From Blasia pusilla (Eukaryota; Marchantiophyta; Marchantiopsida; Blasiales), in NCBI GenBank assembly GCA_050084515.1, contig CM114275.1:24738001-24802000 (forward strand): DNA of 64,000 nucleotides, written 5' to 3'. Numbering within the stretch: position 1 is the first letter of the stretch; each line of letters starts with the position of its first letter. The notes beneath the pieces were generated by a model. That model was not told the DNA's origin and did no database searches. It worked only from the letters and a program-made list of their open reading frames with translations. A program made the position numbers and the translations under genes. Positions 24,885 to 39,150 of the stretch are shown here, piece after piece.

Positions 24885-26623
24885 TCTCGTTGTTATTTCG
24901 AACTGCGGCCGCGGAGCGTAGTTTATTAGCGCGAGACTAACACGCGAGCCCAGACCACTTACGTGTACGGATGCGCTAATTTTACTGGTCGTATTAATTA
25001 GTATCCAACGACGCGGTTAAACACGGGAGGATAAAGCACATGAAGCCAGTGAGAAGTTGTGCGCGGTTAGCGTAGTGAACCTTGCGTGATTAGCAGTGAG
25101 AATTAGCGCTTTGACGAAGATTAAATTTGGCTCGCGAGCGGGGCCGTTTGCCACGAGCGCGCGTTGCCGGTGCGCTCCGGATTTGCTGGATTCCCATCTG
25201 AAGCAGCGAAGACTTGCATCGGGACCCGCGAAAACGCGAAAAGGAGCGCGGATTATAGTGAAAATCTGCACGATTACAATCGGGAAATAGCGACAGGAAG
25301 GCATGGAATCCGTGGACATGAAGGGACTGTAAGTAACGAAACCGATCTGTGGCAAGATCTTGACCGCGGTTGGTGCGTTTAAATTAGGGCAAGGTCTGGC
25401 AGAGATGTTAGGTTTCTAAGTCGCGATCACGAGTCTTTTGCATGGTTTCATAGCATTATTAAGACATGCACTGATTGTTTCTTTGCCAGAGATCTTTACA
25501 TTTGTCTTCACAGGTTCCTGTTTGCTATTTTGTGCTTGAGTTACGGTGATTTTTGTATCATATTTGCATTTTTGTCCGAAAGGTCCGTTTGAATGGATGT
25601 ATGGGGTTTACGTCTCAGAGGGTTGACCCAGCTAGAGGAAACTTAATAGGTCAAAGCTTTAACGGGCAGGGAAGGATGGGTGCCTGCATGCTTGGAGTCT
25701 AAAAGACGACGGATATGAGATTGTCGGTGTTGTGGAAGTAGAATGGGAAGAGTCGGTGGATACTGCCCTGTCAAGTAAGATGTGGGAGTGGTGCTATCAG
25801 GTCGAGTGGAAAGGGAGCTTCAACGAAATGAGATCAATTCATGGGGTGGGCACGAAGTCTGTGATGTGTGATGTTGACAATCACTCCCGAAGGCTAGCTC
25901 GGCTTGGAGTTTGGACTTGGTTTGAATTATGCCCTTGCTTGCAAGTTTCACAGCTGAGTCGAGTGTCTCTTCTACAAAGGTAACATTTGGTAGCCCTATC
26001 ATGCAGCATTGATGGGTGGTTTGCAGCGTCCGACCCTCAATTAATTGTGTTAAATTAATATTTAAATAAGATAGCTTCTATGTCTGACTTGTTTGGACAG
26101 CTTCCATCTTTGCTCTACCATCACATATTTCCTCTAAATCTGTATGCATTTGAAGAGTTCATCTCTCTTTGGTTTTATTTGACAACCTATCAGAACTTGT
26201 AAATCACTTACTGCCATGCTTGAATCCTGCTGCATTTGAACCTATAGTTCTCTCCTTGTGGTCATTGTAAGTCCTATTCATTCCCAGACATTGTTAGTCC
26301 CAATTGAAGTCATCTACATTACCATCTGCCTCTGTTACACTAGTACTGTAAGTTTTTGCTGGAACTTGAGCAATGCTTTGGGCAGTAACCAGCTAACCTT
26401 CCAACTTGAAAAGTACCTGAGAATTTCACTTCTAGTTTTTTGAATTACTGTCTTTTCATGTGCTTCTGCTCTCCATCAGTTTTCTGTCCAATAGTCTGTT
26501 AGAGGACATCTTACTTTTAACAAGAATAAGATGTTTTGGCTTGCAGGTGGATCTATTGTGAAGACGTGGACTCTTCATTGAGTCCCCTAGGCAGCAAGAT
26601 CTGCCGCAGTGACCTGTAGCATC
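24885..26623 (+). other. 5' UTR of the HDA15-like gene with a leader intron
   Basis: A presumed non-coding first exon runs from about 24885 to 25328, ending in ACT|GTAAGT. The acceptor TTGCAG ends at 26546, so the second exon starts at 26547, 77 bases before the start codon. The intron of about 1.2 kb may contain a further UTR exon that I cannot see. Open frames here have no homology. Confidence 0.45.
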
Positions 26624-29600
26624 ATGGTGAAAGACTCTAAAATGCTGTTAGCAAGGGTTGAATATGCAGATGAAGAGAGTATGAGCGAAGTGGATTTCGA
26701 AAATTCAAAAGAGGATGAGGAAACTGATGAAGAGGAAGATGAAGAGTTTGACGAGGAATCCAGTGAGGATGAGCACAGAGCAGGTAGTGGAGAGGAGATT
26801 GAGGATTCAAAAGGACATGAGGTGATGTGTGGAAACGTGCCTAAAGAGGCAGAGGTACCTAAAACAGTTGGTCCGAAAGCTAGTCAGGATAATGACACCA
26901 AGGATGAATTGGATCCTGACAATCTGCATTCAGAAGCTGGTAGTTGTCCCGGCGTCGAGACGGTTGAGCAGGAAAATGGGGAAGTGTTACCTGGCAATGT
27001 TAAGAGACGCCGACTGCTTGGTATTAGAGATCGCCGACAATCTCATAATTCATCATTGGAAGACTTTCTTGGCATCCATGAAGGCGAGTGGGATGATGAG
27101 TCAGAAGACGATGATTGGTCTCCTCAACAAGCTTTGAAGATGCAATTGCACTGGTTTTGTACAAACTGCACCATGCCGAATTCTGAAAGGCTGTTGTTCT
27201 GTGGGGTATGTCTTGATCAGTTGACCAGCATTATTCTTCAAAACCAATTTTCTTGGGAGTTGTCAACCAGCTTCTGATACTTGCGTCCCGTCTCTTGTAT
27301 TGTGTCTTTTTACACAGTGGTCAATAGATTGAAGTAGGTGTTGTGTACTCATTAACCCTACAGGGTTGGTTGGATGGAAGCTTAGGGCCATGTATTGTTA
27401 GACTAATTCTTTTAACTGATCTGAATTCTAAGTATTTATAATCTTTACTAACAGTGTAAAGACCATCCTCATTTACCAGAACCAGGGGGCTCTTGGAAGC
27501 ATTCCAGAACAAATCAGAAACCTTAGTGATTTAAAAAAAAATGACTAGACGAATGTGGAAAACTAGCCCACCAAGAATCTAAAAGAATGTAGACTCATCA
27601 CTTACTGTGTTGGCTGTGGTGAACTTGACCTGTTTGTTAGGGGAACTGCCTAAGTCTTGCAATTGTCGAACTTAAGTGAATATGGATTGATATGCAGAAA
27701 TGTGAAGAAAATTGTAAGTCAGGCATCCTGAGCCAAGGGCATCTGTCATCAGCACGAGATCCAGTTGAGTCACTGGCATCCCTTCAGGGGGAATCTAAGA
27801 TTGTGCCTGAGAAAGGTAGATTAAAAGCCTAACCTGTCACTTCACCACTGAGATTGGATGATGCATTTCTGATAACTGCAGAATCTGAAATGTGAAGGTG
27901 AATGCCTGTGTTGGAATCTGTCTTTGTGCACACATTTTCGGCTTTCTTAGCAAGCAAGATCTAGATTCTCTTCGTCACAATGAGATCCTACCTCTTTTTC
28001 AGATAATGTTCCAGCGCTGAAAGATTCTCTCCCTGGAGTGTCCTCTGCACATCTACCAGCAGTTCCAAACACCGGAAAGACTGTTATTGGCTTTGACGAA
28101 AGGATGCTTTTACACTATGAGGTCAGTTTGTCCTTATGACATATGTGTTGGCTTGAAAAGTTTATGATGTCAATAGTCATTGTACTCGGTAGTTGACTGA
28201 CTGCTCCTGTTTTTTATGTTGTTTTGTTCAGACTCATATGAAGTCCCATCCTCATCCTGAACGACCTGATCGTTTGCGGGCCATTCTTGCTGGGCTGGCA
28301 GCTGAAGGTATGACAGCCAAAGATCTTGGGTCACAGTCAGTTTTGTCTGAGAGTTCAATGATATAAACAACACGAGATTGGGGTGAAGTGCTTAAAGAAA
28401 TGAAACATGGGCTAGTATAGCTCTGGACTTGAGAGCTTAGTATTAATCATGGATATATTGTTCCTCCTGAAGAGAATAGGACAGGAAAGGTGGGTGAGGA
28501 GCACCTGTCGATCCAGAAGCTTGACTCTGCATATTTTGGGATCTCTTACAAACCTTCATAGGTTGTAGAAAAAGTTTACAGTCTTTTTCCCAATTTTGGC
28601 AACAAAGCTGCAGTGTGCCCATGCTTAGAGTCATCCTCAGACACTGATGACCATAGGCTGTGCTGCAGGTCTCTTCCCTGGTCGGTGTGTTACATTGCCT
28701 GCCAGAGAAATCACCCGTCCAGAATTGGAGCAGGTAAGACACTTTTACTCTATAGGCAGTTTGCGCCACTGAGCTGCCTAGATTATAGCTTGTCAAGGTT
28801 GTAGAATGCAGACTGCACATTGGCTTGGCAATAGATTATTAACTGACTGGTGTGCTCCATGTATAAATTTATTGAATCCCATTAGATTACTGGTATCTGA
28901 TCTCATGTGGAAGTCTTTCGAATCCCAAAGATGTTAGATTCTATCCTCTACAGAGAGATTGAAAATGAACAAAACATTCTCTATCGGGAGAGATGTTTTG
29001 TGTGTTTTGTCCACTACATGGGACGAATTCAGAACTTTAAGGAAACATCGTGGGATTTATGATTCTTTCATCTCTGTATAAGTAGTTGCTTCCAAATTAA
29101 TGAAAGTATTTTGATGGTCTCCTTTATTGGTTGCCTTGACTAATATTTTTTTAAATCTTATGCAAGGCAGTCATTAACAGATATTTATTTAGATACATGG
29201 ATACTTCAGGAAACGTTCCCCCCTCCATAATAGTGCTGAAACTCTGAAAGTTTCCTGGTGCATACTTGTATCTCAATGCAAGTTCTGTGGTGTGGTGGAA
29301 ATATTCAGGTGCACAGTGGAGATCATGTGGATGCAGTGGAAGTAACCTGTAACAAGGAACTTAGGTATGCTAGATGTTTCCACTGCCTCTCCCATGCTGT
29401 GTGAAAGTAATCAATATGTTGCCAGATATGAGCCGCACAAGGAGTCAGTACCGTACCAAATAGATTCCGTAAGTTCCTCGCAGTGGAATCCATCTTTATT
29501 ACTACGTTCTTGAATGCTCATCAAACTAGTTTTGTGCTGCAGCTGTCAGTGTCCTGATTCCATGTTTCAAACTTGCCAGGTTTCTTTGGTTTCTTAGATT

Positions 29601-32600
29601 CGTATTGTACTTCATAATCTTGTACCAAAGCACTCATCCAAGATTCTACAAAGTACATCAATCAGTCTTGCCTTAAGGGGTTTCCAAGGCTAGAATATTG
29701 TGTAGAAGGAAACTATGGGGGCTCACACGATCCATTGTGTATATGGACTGATTTCTGTCCTATACACTCATGGCAATGATGCTAGATGTTATCTGTGGCT
29801 TTCTCTTACAATTTCTTCCTTTTCAGCTATTTCACTACAGATACATACGCCAATAAGGATTCATCTCTTGCGGCTAGGCTTGCAGCTGGGATATGTGCAG
29901 ATCTGGCGACTGCAATTGTCAGAGGAGAAGCTCAGAATGGTTTTGCTTTGGTAATTTGTGTTACCCTCACTTCTTTCCTAGCTTCAGTGTTCATGATCTC
30001 TTCTTGAGGTGCTAGTGTGCTTGATGAAATATATGAGATAAGAGGTTGTGAGAGAGGAAGCTTCAGCCTACACAATTCCCGTTAGCAGAAATATCCCATC
30101 AGGAAATGGAGTCTTAGGGCCACGTTTAAGCCAGCTCCTTGGACAGTTGTACCCTTACAACTTACCAGCAAACAAATACACACACTGAGATCACCTCAGC
30201 AAATCCTGGGACAAGCTGTAGTTGCAACAGAAGCTCATATGGAGGATACAATGCACAAAACGAGCTCATCAGTGAAGATCTTTCAGAGAGTTCTAATACT
30301 TTTATCTCCAGTAGCATTGCTCAGTGACGACACAAGGAGCAGAAGTTATGAGATGGATGGGAGGGCCTCATAATGGAGAATATGGGCACACTGAACTAAC
30401 ATGGCGCCATGCCCAGAAGAAATACCCAAGGGGTTACTATGGGAGTGGCAAGAGTTTCCCAGAAGAGGAGTGGCTAGATGGAGGCTGCCCTAAAGAATAA
30501 ACCCTAATGCGTTTCAAGAGGGTGACTGTATTTGGCCAATTAGCTTATTGCCCCAGAAATAGCTGTTCCTAAGCTCGGAACAGATTTTAGCTCGGAACAG
30601 ATACGGCTTCCAAAAGAGGAACAATTAATACTAGAAACACTCTATCACTTCGCCTGCCTGATTTATGTACAGTAGATATGTTTTGAAATGTGCTGCATTC
30701 TGAACAGTATGATGATGTACATGAAAGGCACATCTTTGACATTTTATTTACTACTTACCTGGGACTTAAGGGTTGACATTTCCTCAATGGTTAGGTCAGC
30801 CATTTTCCATGGAAAACTTGAAGGATGGGGTTGCCTAGTTCTAACTGCCAACATACTGGTTTTAGATTGCAGTCAATTTCCTCATCTGAAAAATTTCATT
30901 CTTACTTAAGCTGTCCAGTAGTGAATTTGGAGCTTTGGTGTTTTGATTGTGAGCATAGACCACTGGCACTCAAGTACTGAAATATTTATAAGAGGCAAGG
31001 AAGTAACTGTGGTCAACAAAAATAGGGATATGAGTGTCTTGTCCTGTATAAGTCGTCACACAACAGGACGATAGTCTGATTGCTTCATCTTCAGGGGTTA
31101 TGTAATGGCAGCTGTGATTACTGGGACCTATGAATAATTTGTGTGAGAAATGTGACAATTATTTCTTATCCAGGTGCGCCCTCCTGGTCATCATGCAGAG
31201 GAAGTAAATGTCATGGGATTTTGCTTGCATAACAATGCAGGCATTGCTGCAAAAGCAGCACAAATTGCTGGTGCAAAGAAAATTTTAATTTTAGACTGGG
31301 TAAAGATCTAGCGACTGGTCAATTGCTACCATTTTTTTGTAGAATCAGCCTGTTGCATTTCTCACCAGGTGTTTGTGTTATTGTATGAATAAAACAATGG
31401 TGATTGGATGACTTTTTTGATAGGACATTGCGTTACGAAGTTCCATTCTGCCTGCAATTGTTCCAAGGTGGAAATTGTCTCTCATACTATAGCTGGTTTG
31501 TGCAGGATGTGCACCATGGAAATGGAACACAAGATATCTTTGATGATGATCCATCGGTATATCCTCTTATGGCCCTTCCCATTCCTACTGATCTGTAACC
31601 CAATTGGGTATTTTTTTGAATAATATTTAACGATTATCGAAACTCTTAGTGCTTGGCTGACTTTATACTTGTGCAGGTTCTTTATATTTCTATACATCGG
31701 CATGAAGGGGGCACTTTCTATCCTGGAACAGGTGCCGCCACTGAGGTATTTTGCTTGCGGGTTCTCTCTCATGGAAGCAATTCTGATTGTCAAGGCTACT
31801 AATCTCTAATTCTGATTGTGCCACTAGTCCAGAGATTGTCTTAGTGCTGCCTCGCATAATGCATCTCCATTCCTTTCACTTTTAGATGTCATTGCTTGAT
31901 GTTCCTGCTTCTGTTGAGCTTCTGTCATTGGGACGCAACTCCATTACATTGTTCCTTTAAGACAAAGTAATTTGTTGTGGAGTGATAGGACTCGTGTGTG
32001 GAAAGTTTATAATTCAACAGATCTGGTCTTGCAGGTGGGAATTGAGAGAGGTGTAGGGTGCTCAGTCAACATACCTTGGATGTGCAGTGGAATTGGTGAC
32101 AACGATTATTTATTTGCCTTACTACACATTGTGCTTCCAATAGGTACACTTGATGTGATGGAGTATATCTCCTACATTTTTTATCCATCCTTGGAAGCTC
32201 TCTTTAATGGAACTATTAGTTACTCTACAGCTTTATCATTTCCGAGGAGTGCAGGCGTTATACTTCACGGGAGGTGATTATACAGCTGATCTTCTAATCT
32301 ATTGAACACTCAAGAACCTGAGCCTTTTTCATTGTGTATGTATTGCAGCCAAGCAATTTTCTCCTGATATGACAATTATCTCAGCAGGATTTGATGCTGC
32401 AAGGGGTGATCCCCTGGGTGGATGTGAGGTATGCTTCAAACCCTGTTGAATCTCAGTTTGCTTGGTATCATGGTTCTCTTGGGTTCTTGCAGTGCACAAA
32501 GCACTTTATTCATTCTTTCTCTTAGATGGTTACATCATTTGAGACTGGAAGATTCTCGGTAGAGTTGATTAAGACAAAGATGTAAAGGAATGTAGACTTT

Positions 32601-33960
32601 ACGATTTGTCTGTGCCAGAGGAGCAAGTTGGCAGGGATGGGTTAGGTTAGTTTGCATGATCTCTGAACAAGGAAAAAAGTTAAACGCCTTCCTGTTATCA
32701 CGGTAGGTCACCAGAAATCTCTACACGGTTGCATTGACTTAATCTTGTTGGTATCTTTTCATATCTGTCACTGGACATTCCTAGGGTGGAATGTCCAGTG
32801 ATAATTCTTAGGGTTGCAACTGCAATTGAAACTGAAACATTGTTGACAAAGGTTGAGTGGTTAGTCTGAATATTGATTTCAAATCATGAAATACTTTTCT
32901 CTTCCTCAAAAAAATCTCTACCTTTTTGTAGTAATACAAATTACAGACATTTTGTTATCTGATTTAGCTGTGTTTGCTACTCAAAAGTAGGTCTGTGTGC
33001 CACTGGCCCATGTAAAATGTCAGACACCCATTTTGTGGACATGGTAACATGGAGGCTTACATTCTGCAGGGTTATGGGGGAATTTTTCACTATCTTCAAG
33101 GTTAAAACTTCCAAGGAGTTTGAAAGAACATTCAGAATCCGGTAGTCACATTCATAGGATTTCTCCTTAACAACTTCCTTCATAGAGTGTAATCTGCTTG
33201 GATGTGGATATGCGCAGGTTTCTCCTACTGGATATGCTCACATGACATCTCTGCTGAACTCTCTATCAGGGGGGAAGATGCTGGTTGTCCTAGAAGGGGG
33301 GTGCGTATCTCAGTTTTGGAACTCAAAGTTGCTCATCATCTCGAAGCTTGGTAGCTAAGAGTACTCATTCCATTTTATTCTCTTTTGATGGATGTTCATG
33401 GGTTGTTATGTGCTGGTGAGTTTTATTGAAGTATAATCTGATGAGCTTTCTCATGGGTGCTGGCAGGTACAATTTGCGCTCCATTTCTGCTTCAGCAGCA
33501 GCTGTGATCAAGGTCAAAATAATCTCGAGATAGACCTTGATGCACAAGATATACTTTGAATTTCCCTTCAAGTTGAAAAAAGTTCATTTATGATGCTACT
33601 CTCCATTTTGTCCATAAACGTGTTAGTCTTGAAGGTCTGAAGTTCTGAAGGTTGGATGTTGTAGAAGACCTCCCAATAATCGAGACTTTTGTCAATCTGA
33701 TGCAGGTCCTCTTAGGGGACGATCCTGGGCCCCTACCAGATGTTCAACCAACTGAAGCTGGAGCAGTGTCCATGCTCGAAGTATTTGCTGTGCAATCCCA
33801 ATATTGGTCAAGCTTGCGTACTCCCGCTGTCGTTAGACAGATGGCTGCTCAAATGGTTGCATTCAACAGTCGCCGGAAGGGTGAGCTGGCCCTCGGACTG
33901 ACACTCAAATCCTATGGCATGGATTCATTCAACTGCAAAGCAAGTAAGAAAGGAATTTAA
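26624..33960 (+). CDS. HDA15: HDA15-like class II histone deacetylase with RanBP2 zinc finger
   Basis: This zinc-dependent enzyme removes acetyl groups from histone lysines in the nucleus to repress transcription. Fifteen coding exons join in phase: 26624-27205, 27698-27815, 28003-28121, 28232-28307, 28669-28733, 29309-29364, 29827-29950, 31174-31299, 31506-31556, 31677-31745, 32035-32143, 32349-32428, 33218-33300, 33467-33512 and 33706-33960 (TAA), giving 652 residues. The start is ATGGTGAAAGAC. An acidic N-terminal region (about residues 15-65, Glu/Asp-rich) is followed by a RanBP2 finger split by the first coding intron (WFCTNC, then FCG|KCEENC), the hallmark of plant HDA15. The deacetylase domain has [36 protein letters not shown] (zinc ligands Asp and His), [12 protein letters not shown] (zinc Asp) and the catalytic Tyr in EGGYNL. 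No break is seen. The N-terminal region may explain a length greater than in Arabidopsis. Confidence 0.95.
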
Positions 33961-36930
33961 GGAAGATTGTAACAGGTTGGCAGAGCTCTGTGACCAGGGG
34001 TTGGTTTGTTTCTATTGTGAATTATCCAGGCAACCTGGAAATCAAAAACTTTGAACTGAAGGTAGTCTGGCTTTTCATGGGTTTAAGTTCATTTTTGTTT
34101 TTTGGTTCCAACTGATACTCCGAAATTAGAGGCACTGTCTTGTTGGTCCACTTTTTCATTTTCAGAGTAGAGATTTCTCTTTCTACTCGTTTACCATAGA
34201 CAGAACAATCCTAGTATATGTGGGTCTGCCTTTTGTACGTTAGGTTATGATTGGAGTTCTCACTCAAAGTGTGTAGTTTATGTAACGATTTTTCTCTTTG
34301 TTACCTCCTCCTCCTGCTGGTGGGATGTAATTATTATACTGCAGAGCTCCTTTTAGCTGAGGTGGATCAGCAATTGGCGTCATCACCGTCTGTACAAGTT
34401 GAGCAGCCCATTGGATCTCCTGCATGTGTTGGTTAAGTGTCAAAGAAACCAAAGCAAGTGACATCATGGTGTTGTGTATTCAACCTCTGTAACCGAAGGG
34501 GCAAAAGGCCGCTTTTGTTAAAGGGGGTGAATGTGCGGCTGCACGTGCACAGATCGTGTCGAATCCTTGCCACACCACTGGAAAGAGGAGCTTCTTGTCC
34601 AGGTCAATGTGTAAAGGTAATTGGTGGTCTGAAGCACCACATAATTACCATAAATACACAGATTACACTGAGTTGGCTTTTCAAATCAAGAATGGACTTC
34701 ACTATACCCTGGCTAAGAAGTTACTGGATGAACTCTTGTAGAGAACTCCTTAGATACAGCTATCTGTAATCAACTGTACATGTACGAGCTTCCTCTCAAC
34801 ATTAGGAATGTAAAAAATTCAAAAAAAATTCGTTCTCTTATTCATTGACTGTCGTGTCTTGCCAATCCCTGTGTGTTTCATAGTACATACATTCACTTAT
34901 TCCACGTCCATCTGCATGATCAGTGAAGGCTATGCACCTATTCTCCATGGTGACCTACTACTATTTCTGTGGACCTACTTAGAGTGTATGGTTGCACTGT
35001 CTGGCTTGCCTCTGATGCTGGTGGTGATTGTTGTGCACTTTCTCACTAACTCCTACCAGTAAGTTGGTGGTGTACTTCTATGAACATTTCACTTATACAG
35101 TGGGCGTCTGCATATGGAATGCCCTTTTTCTGACTTTGTTGCAATCCAATCATTTGCTGATGTGTTTCCCCCTTATCTTGAAGTCAGGTCGACAAGCTGA
35201 ATCAAGAGTTTTCAATAATAGTAAAGCCCTGATCATGAACATGTTCATAATTAACATTTGGATTCACGGTGATGGTTCAGTTGATTGGATTTGGTTCATC
35301 GAATAGAAAGATTCAATCCTTGAAGAGGGTCGCAATTAGTCTGTTAGTCTACCCTGCAGTCATTTCCAAGCTTTTTCCAGTTCACGGTCTCTATGTGGAA
35401 GTTTGTAGAATGATAAATATTAAAAGGGGAATATCTTCTGGCAGAAGTAGGCTGCCGGACTTGATTTGCATGGATCACTCAAGGTGTAACAAAAAAAGAA
35501 AACTAGAGTATGTGACTTATTGCTTTGTATACATGTCAGTTTGGCTGGTTTGTCTCAGGCATGTTGAAGATCTTCTAACAAGAAAGAGCACGTTTTCACA
35601 GGAAAGCGCCTGAAAAGAAGACGTCACGTTGGGGGTCCAGTGTGGTGGAAATGGGGCCGCAGAAGAATAGTTTACGATCTTTGGTATGAAGTAGGCACAC
35701 ACAGACATATTTGAGGGTTGGTAAGATTCTCACACATCTCAAATGTAAACGTTTGCTGAATCGCCCTCACCCTCTGCCGAGTAGATCTTTTTACTGGTTA
35801 GTCGAGCATTTTTTAATAAAGGGTGATTTTATCTTAAAAAGTAGTCATACTAAGGTTTTTGCCTGTATCTGAGTTGTGGTCTTGCTGGTTTGCAGGACAG
35901 GACTTAGTCAGATCAAAATTATTTAGTGATGTCAGTTTTGGGACACATACGCAAGCCTAAGTGAACAGCTGTGGTTCTCTTTTGCTGAAGAAGTTGTAAT
36001 AATATGTGGACGGGTCTGTCAGAGAATCTGAGAAAGTAGCACCAAAGGGAAGTACATTGAGGACTCCTTGGAGATCCTCTCAAATCAGTTGGGAGAGTAT
36101 CAAACTCGGTGTCTTTTTGGGTTATCCTGTTGTTTTCAGTACCAGACTAGATGAAGCACTGGTCACTCTGATTCTTCAGAGAAATTTGTTTCCCTGAATT
36201 GAACGTCAGATTTAAACCTGGGAAACAAGAGGATGCAACAATAGGAATTCCTTCTGTTGTGCTAATTAGTCACCCGATAAACTTCACAAAACTATAGTCT
36301 TTTCCATCGTGGAAAATACACTTGGATGTAGATCCCTTGGGGGTTACACGCAGGTGATGGCTCCTACAGAGGATTCAACACTGGAAATTTTGGTCAAAAG
36401 AAGAGCAATGGATAAAGCCATCGGTGTGTGAACTTGTCCTTGGTTGTAAAAATATACCTTGTCTTGTCCTCCATGTCTAATTTTCAGTCAGTTTGTATCA
36501 GCTTATAGTGTAGTCACCAAATTTTATGTCAGTGGCAACGAGGATGAGCATGACTTGCTGGAGCATCATGGAACTACCACATACCAAGAACTCAGCAATT
36601 GAGCTCAAGAAATTGGTCTATGGTCTCTTGGAGTGATCTGGGTCTCACTAGCTGTCATTTGGAAGCCCGATTACGCAAGTGGTCTTAGCTGCCAAGCTTC
36701 TTGTTGAGAGAACCTTCTTGTTGCCAAGTAACAAGACAGCGTTCTCCAGGACTCTTGAATGTGCTTCAGAGGAATGCTGAGGGCTCATGGTGCCAGTTGC
36801 AAGAGTTTGTAGAGTAAAATGTACCGCCATTTGGGATGACACTCGGTTTCAAGACCTTCCAAGTTCGACCGGTGTCTTATGGATGACTGAACTTAGCTCT
36901 CCAGGAGGATGCGGTAGAATATTTAGCAGA
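33961..36930. other. HDA15-like 3' UTR and intergenic DNA, no gene seen
   Basis: About the first 250 bases are probable 3' UTR. The remainder has short open frames on both strands (for example 34437-34769 and 35269-35613) with no recognisable motif and no convincing chain of exons. Confidence 0.45.
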
Positions 36931-37500
36931 TGTTTGAACTGCGGCCTTGGCAGCACAAGTGAACCTGGTCACTGGAGCCAGGGCGAACCCACATCATCAA
37001 CTGTCAATCAATCTGCATAGTTCCGGGGCTGTCCGTAATAGAGCTTAATTACATGCGAAGTCTAAATAGCAGTCGACATCATCGTAGGTAGTGGGGTGAA
37101 TTTCTAAATGGTGTCGAAAGATGAATTGCCATTATTGGAGACGGTGTCTTCGATCATTCTTTTACAACCAAGGACAACGTCACACATCGATGGCTTTAAG
37201 GGTCGTTGAATTTATCATTCAAATTGATTCGAGATATCAGTTAAGATTTTTGGGGCAATGTAAATTAGCTACTGCACGGCCCACTAGTGTATTATGTATC
37301 CACAGCGCACGTCTGTCACCGCAGCGGAAGTGAACCCGGTCACCAGAACTAAAGCGATCCCACCTAACTGACTGTCCATCAACGTCCCGGAGTTTCGCGG
37401 CTGCCCGGAACAGAGCTTAATATAGGCAAAATCTAACTAGCTTGTCGACACCATTGTAATCTTGAAGTAGTGCGGTGAACTTAATGGTATCATTTAAGAT
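36931..37500. repeat. Diverged direct repeat, unit about 190 bp, offset about 380 bp
   Basis: The segment at about 36945-37125 (AAGTGAACCTGGTCAC, CCGGGGCTGTCCGTAATAGA, GTCGACATCATCGTA, GTGGGGTGAATTT) recurs at about 37328-37495 (AAGTGAACCCGGTCAC, CGGCTGCCCGGAACAGA, GTCGACACCATTGTAAT, GTGCGGTGAACTT). It is an old duplication or two copies of a dispersed repeat. I see no coding content. Confidence 0.6.
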
Positions 37501-38885
37501 CGTCTATTTATAGACCATCAAGATCATGCAATCAGAAGAACGAAGAGTTAACTAAGTCATTTGTCATTGGATAAACTAAAGCTTTTGTATTCACATCCGT
37601 CACCGCGAATCCTTCGAGAATGGAGGTCGATGCCTTTTGATATCGTGAGGATCCGAAACCGTGAGCTGTCGGCATAAAGAGATCAGAATTTTGAACACTT
37701 TTTCACGAATCCAGACAGCACATATTTGATAGTCACTCCAACCTGTGCCTGGGCTGTCCTGCGCCGTAGAACTCCAAAGCTGGTTCCGGATAGCTGCGCA
37801 GTACATCGAATTTGGAAGAGTTTAGTGCATTCAGTACATTCGTTGAATTATGTGTTTGTTGCCGACGCTGCGGGAAATCCTTTGGCACGCAACTATCTCC
37901 AGTTGTCGAACCTGTTGCGCTGGGAGCAGAGACATCTCCCCCTATTAATTTTCGGAACTTCGAAGGCGCCACTCCCTTCTATGCAAATGGGGAGAACCTT
38001 TCTTGAGATTCTTACTTTTTCAATTGTTCTGAGATTTGCCATTATCACATTGTTATTAATTACGACCTTACATATATCATTAGTTTTGCATTAGGATGGG
38101 TGAATATTTTGGGTGTAACCAAATTGTGAGAATTAAATTCGTACGACTTGATCCCAATGTAGGAGTTTTTTCAGAGTTTTTTACAACCCGTACATTTCCT
38201 GTCACCTAACGGAAAATTTCGAACATTTCTGTATTCCGGCCAGCTAAATACAAACAAACCGTGCCTGAACCGTCGGTTTTTAGGCGGTAATTCTAACTCA
38301 ACACGTAACCCCGGTTCTCTGTGAATTTTGGGTGTGTCTCTACCCGTGTGGATTCCTATAATACGAATGATTCTTAAATTAAATTTGTATCTGGGATTGG
38401 TGTGAATTAAATTCGTGCTACTGAATTAAATTCATCATCATGTGGTATCCTCTTCTTCTAATATGCAAACATATAAATCCTCTCTCCTCATACATAAATC
38501 CAAAAGTTGTGGAATCAAAAGTTGTTCCAAAATCAAAAGCTTTCTTTCGTAGATATAATTTGCTTCTTTCGTATACATAACTAGTGGTTTGTATTTCAAC
38601 CAATATATTGCCTAAACCTGAGGAAATTTTTGGGTATACATAACTAGTGGTCCTTAAAAAAAAATATCTTGTATCCCGGTCTAATCTTAGGTACTTGATA
38701 TACCAACGGATGGTTGTAAGAACTACAAATGTGTCTCTCTCCCCCGCACAATGGTTGTTTTGATTTGATGGTTTCCCATTGCATTCCCCGTGTAGCGACT
38801 GTGTTGCAGAGGAAACAAAGTTTTTAAACGCATGGGAGCGATAGAGAGATCCTTTCTACTACTTCTTTCCGTTATAGTCGAATGA
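37501..38885. other. Intergenic DNA, nothing recognised
   Basis: There is no gene, RNA or ordered repeat that I can support. Open frames at 37726-38094 and 37733-37972 overlap on opposite strands and lack motifs. Confidence 0.4.
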
Positions 38886-39150
38886 ATGGCACTTGAATTA
38901 TTTGAAAATGGTTTGATTTACCCACAAAGACAAACCTCATGCGAGCAAATTCTGAAACGCGGTGAAATGATGGGTGCCTTTTTTTCTCAAATCAAACTTT
39001 TCATCCTCTGCGAATGGATGGCAATTGAATTTCCCACAAAGAAAAATGTATGGCCAGCAAATAGCTTAAATCATTTTGAAATGATGGGGCTTTTTTTTCC
39101 AAACCCTTCATGATAGTATGGATAGCACTTGAATTACTAGCATAGTAGTT
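38886..39150 (+). repeat. Imperfect tandem repeat, two and a part units of about 120-130 bp
   Basis: The block ATGGCA.TTGAATT...CCCACAAAGA...AGCAAAT...TGAAATGATGGG...T-run occurs at 38887-38994 and again at 39018-39098. A third start (ATAGCACTTGAATTACT) lies at 39122. The copies are about 70-80% alike by eye. Confidence 0.6.

Noticed and set aside
25017-25355. 112-codon minus-strand frame in the HDA15 leader
   Set aside because: Lies across the presumed 5' UTR, has no motif, and overlaps plus-strand frames of equal quality.
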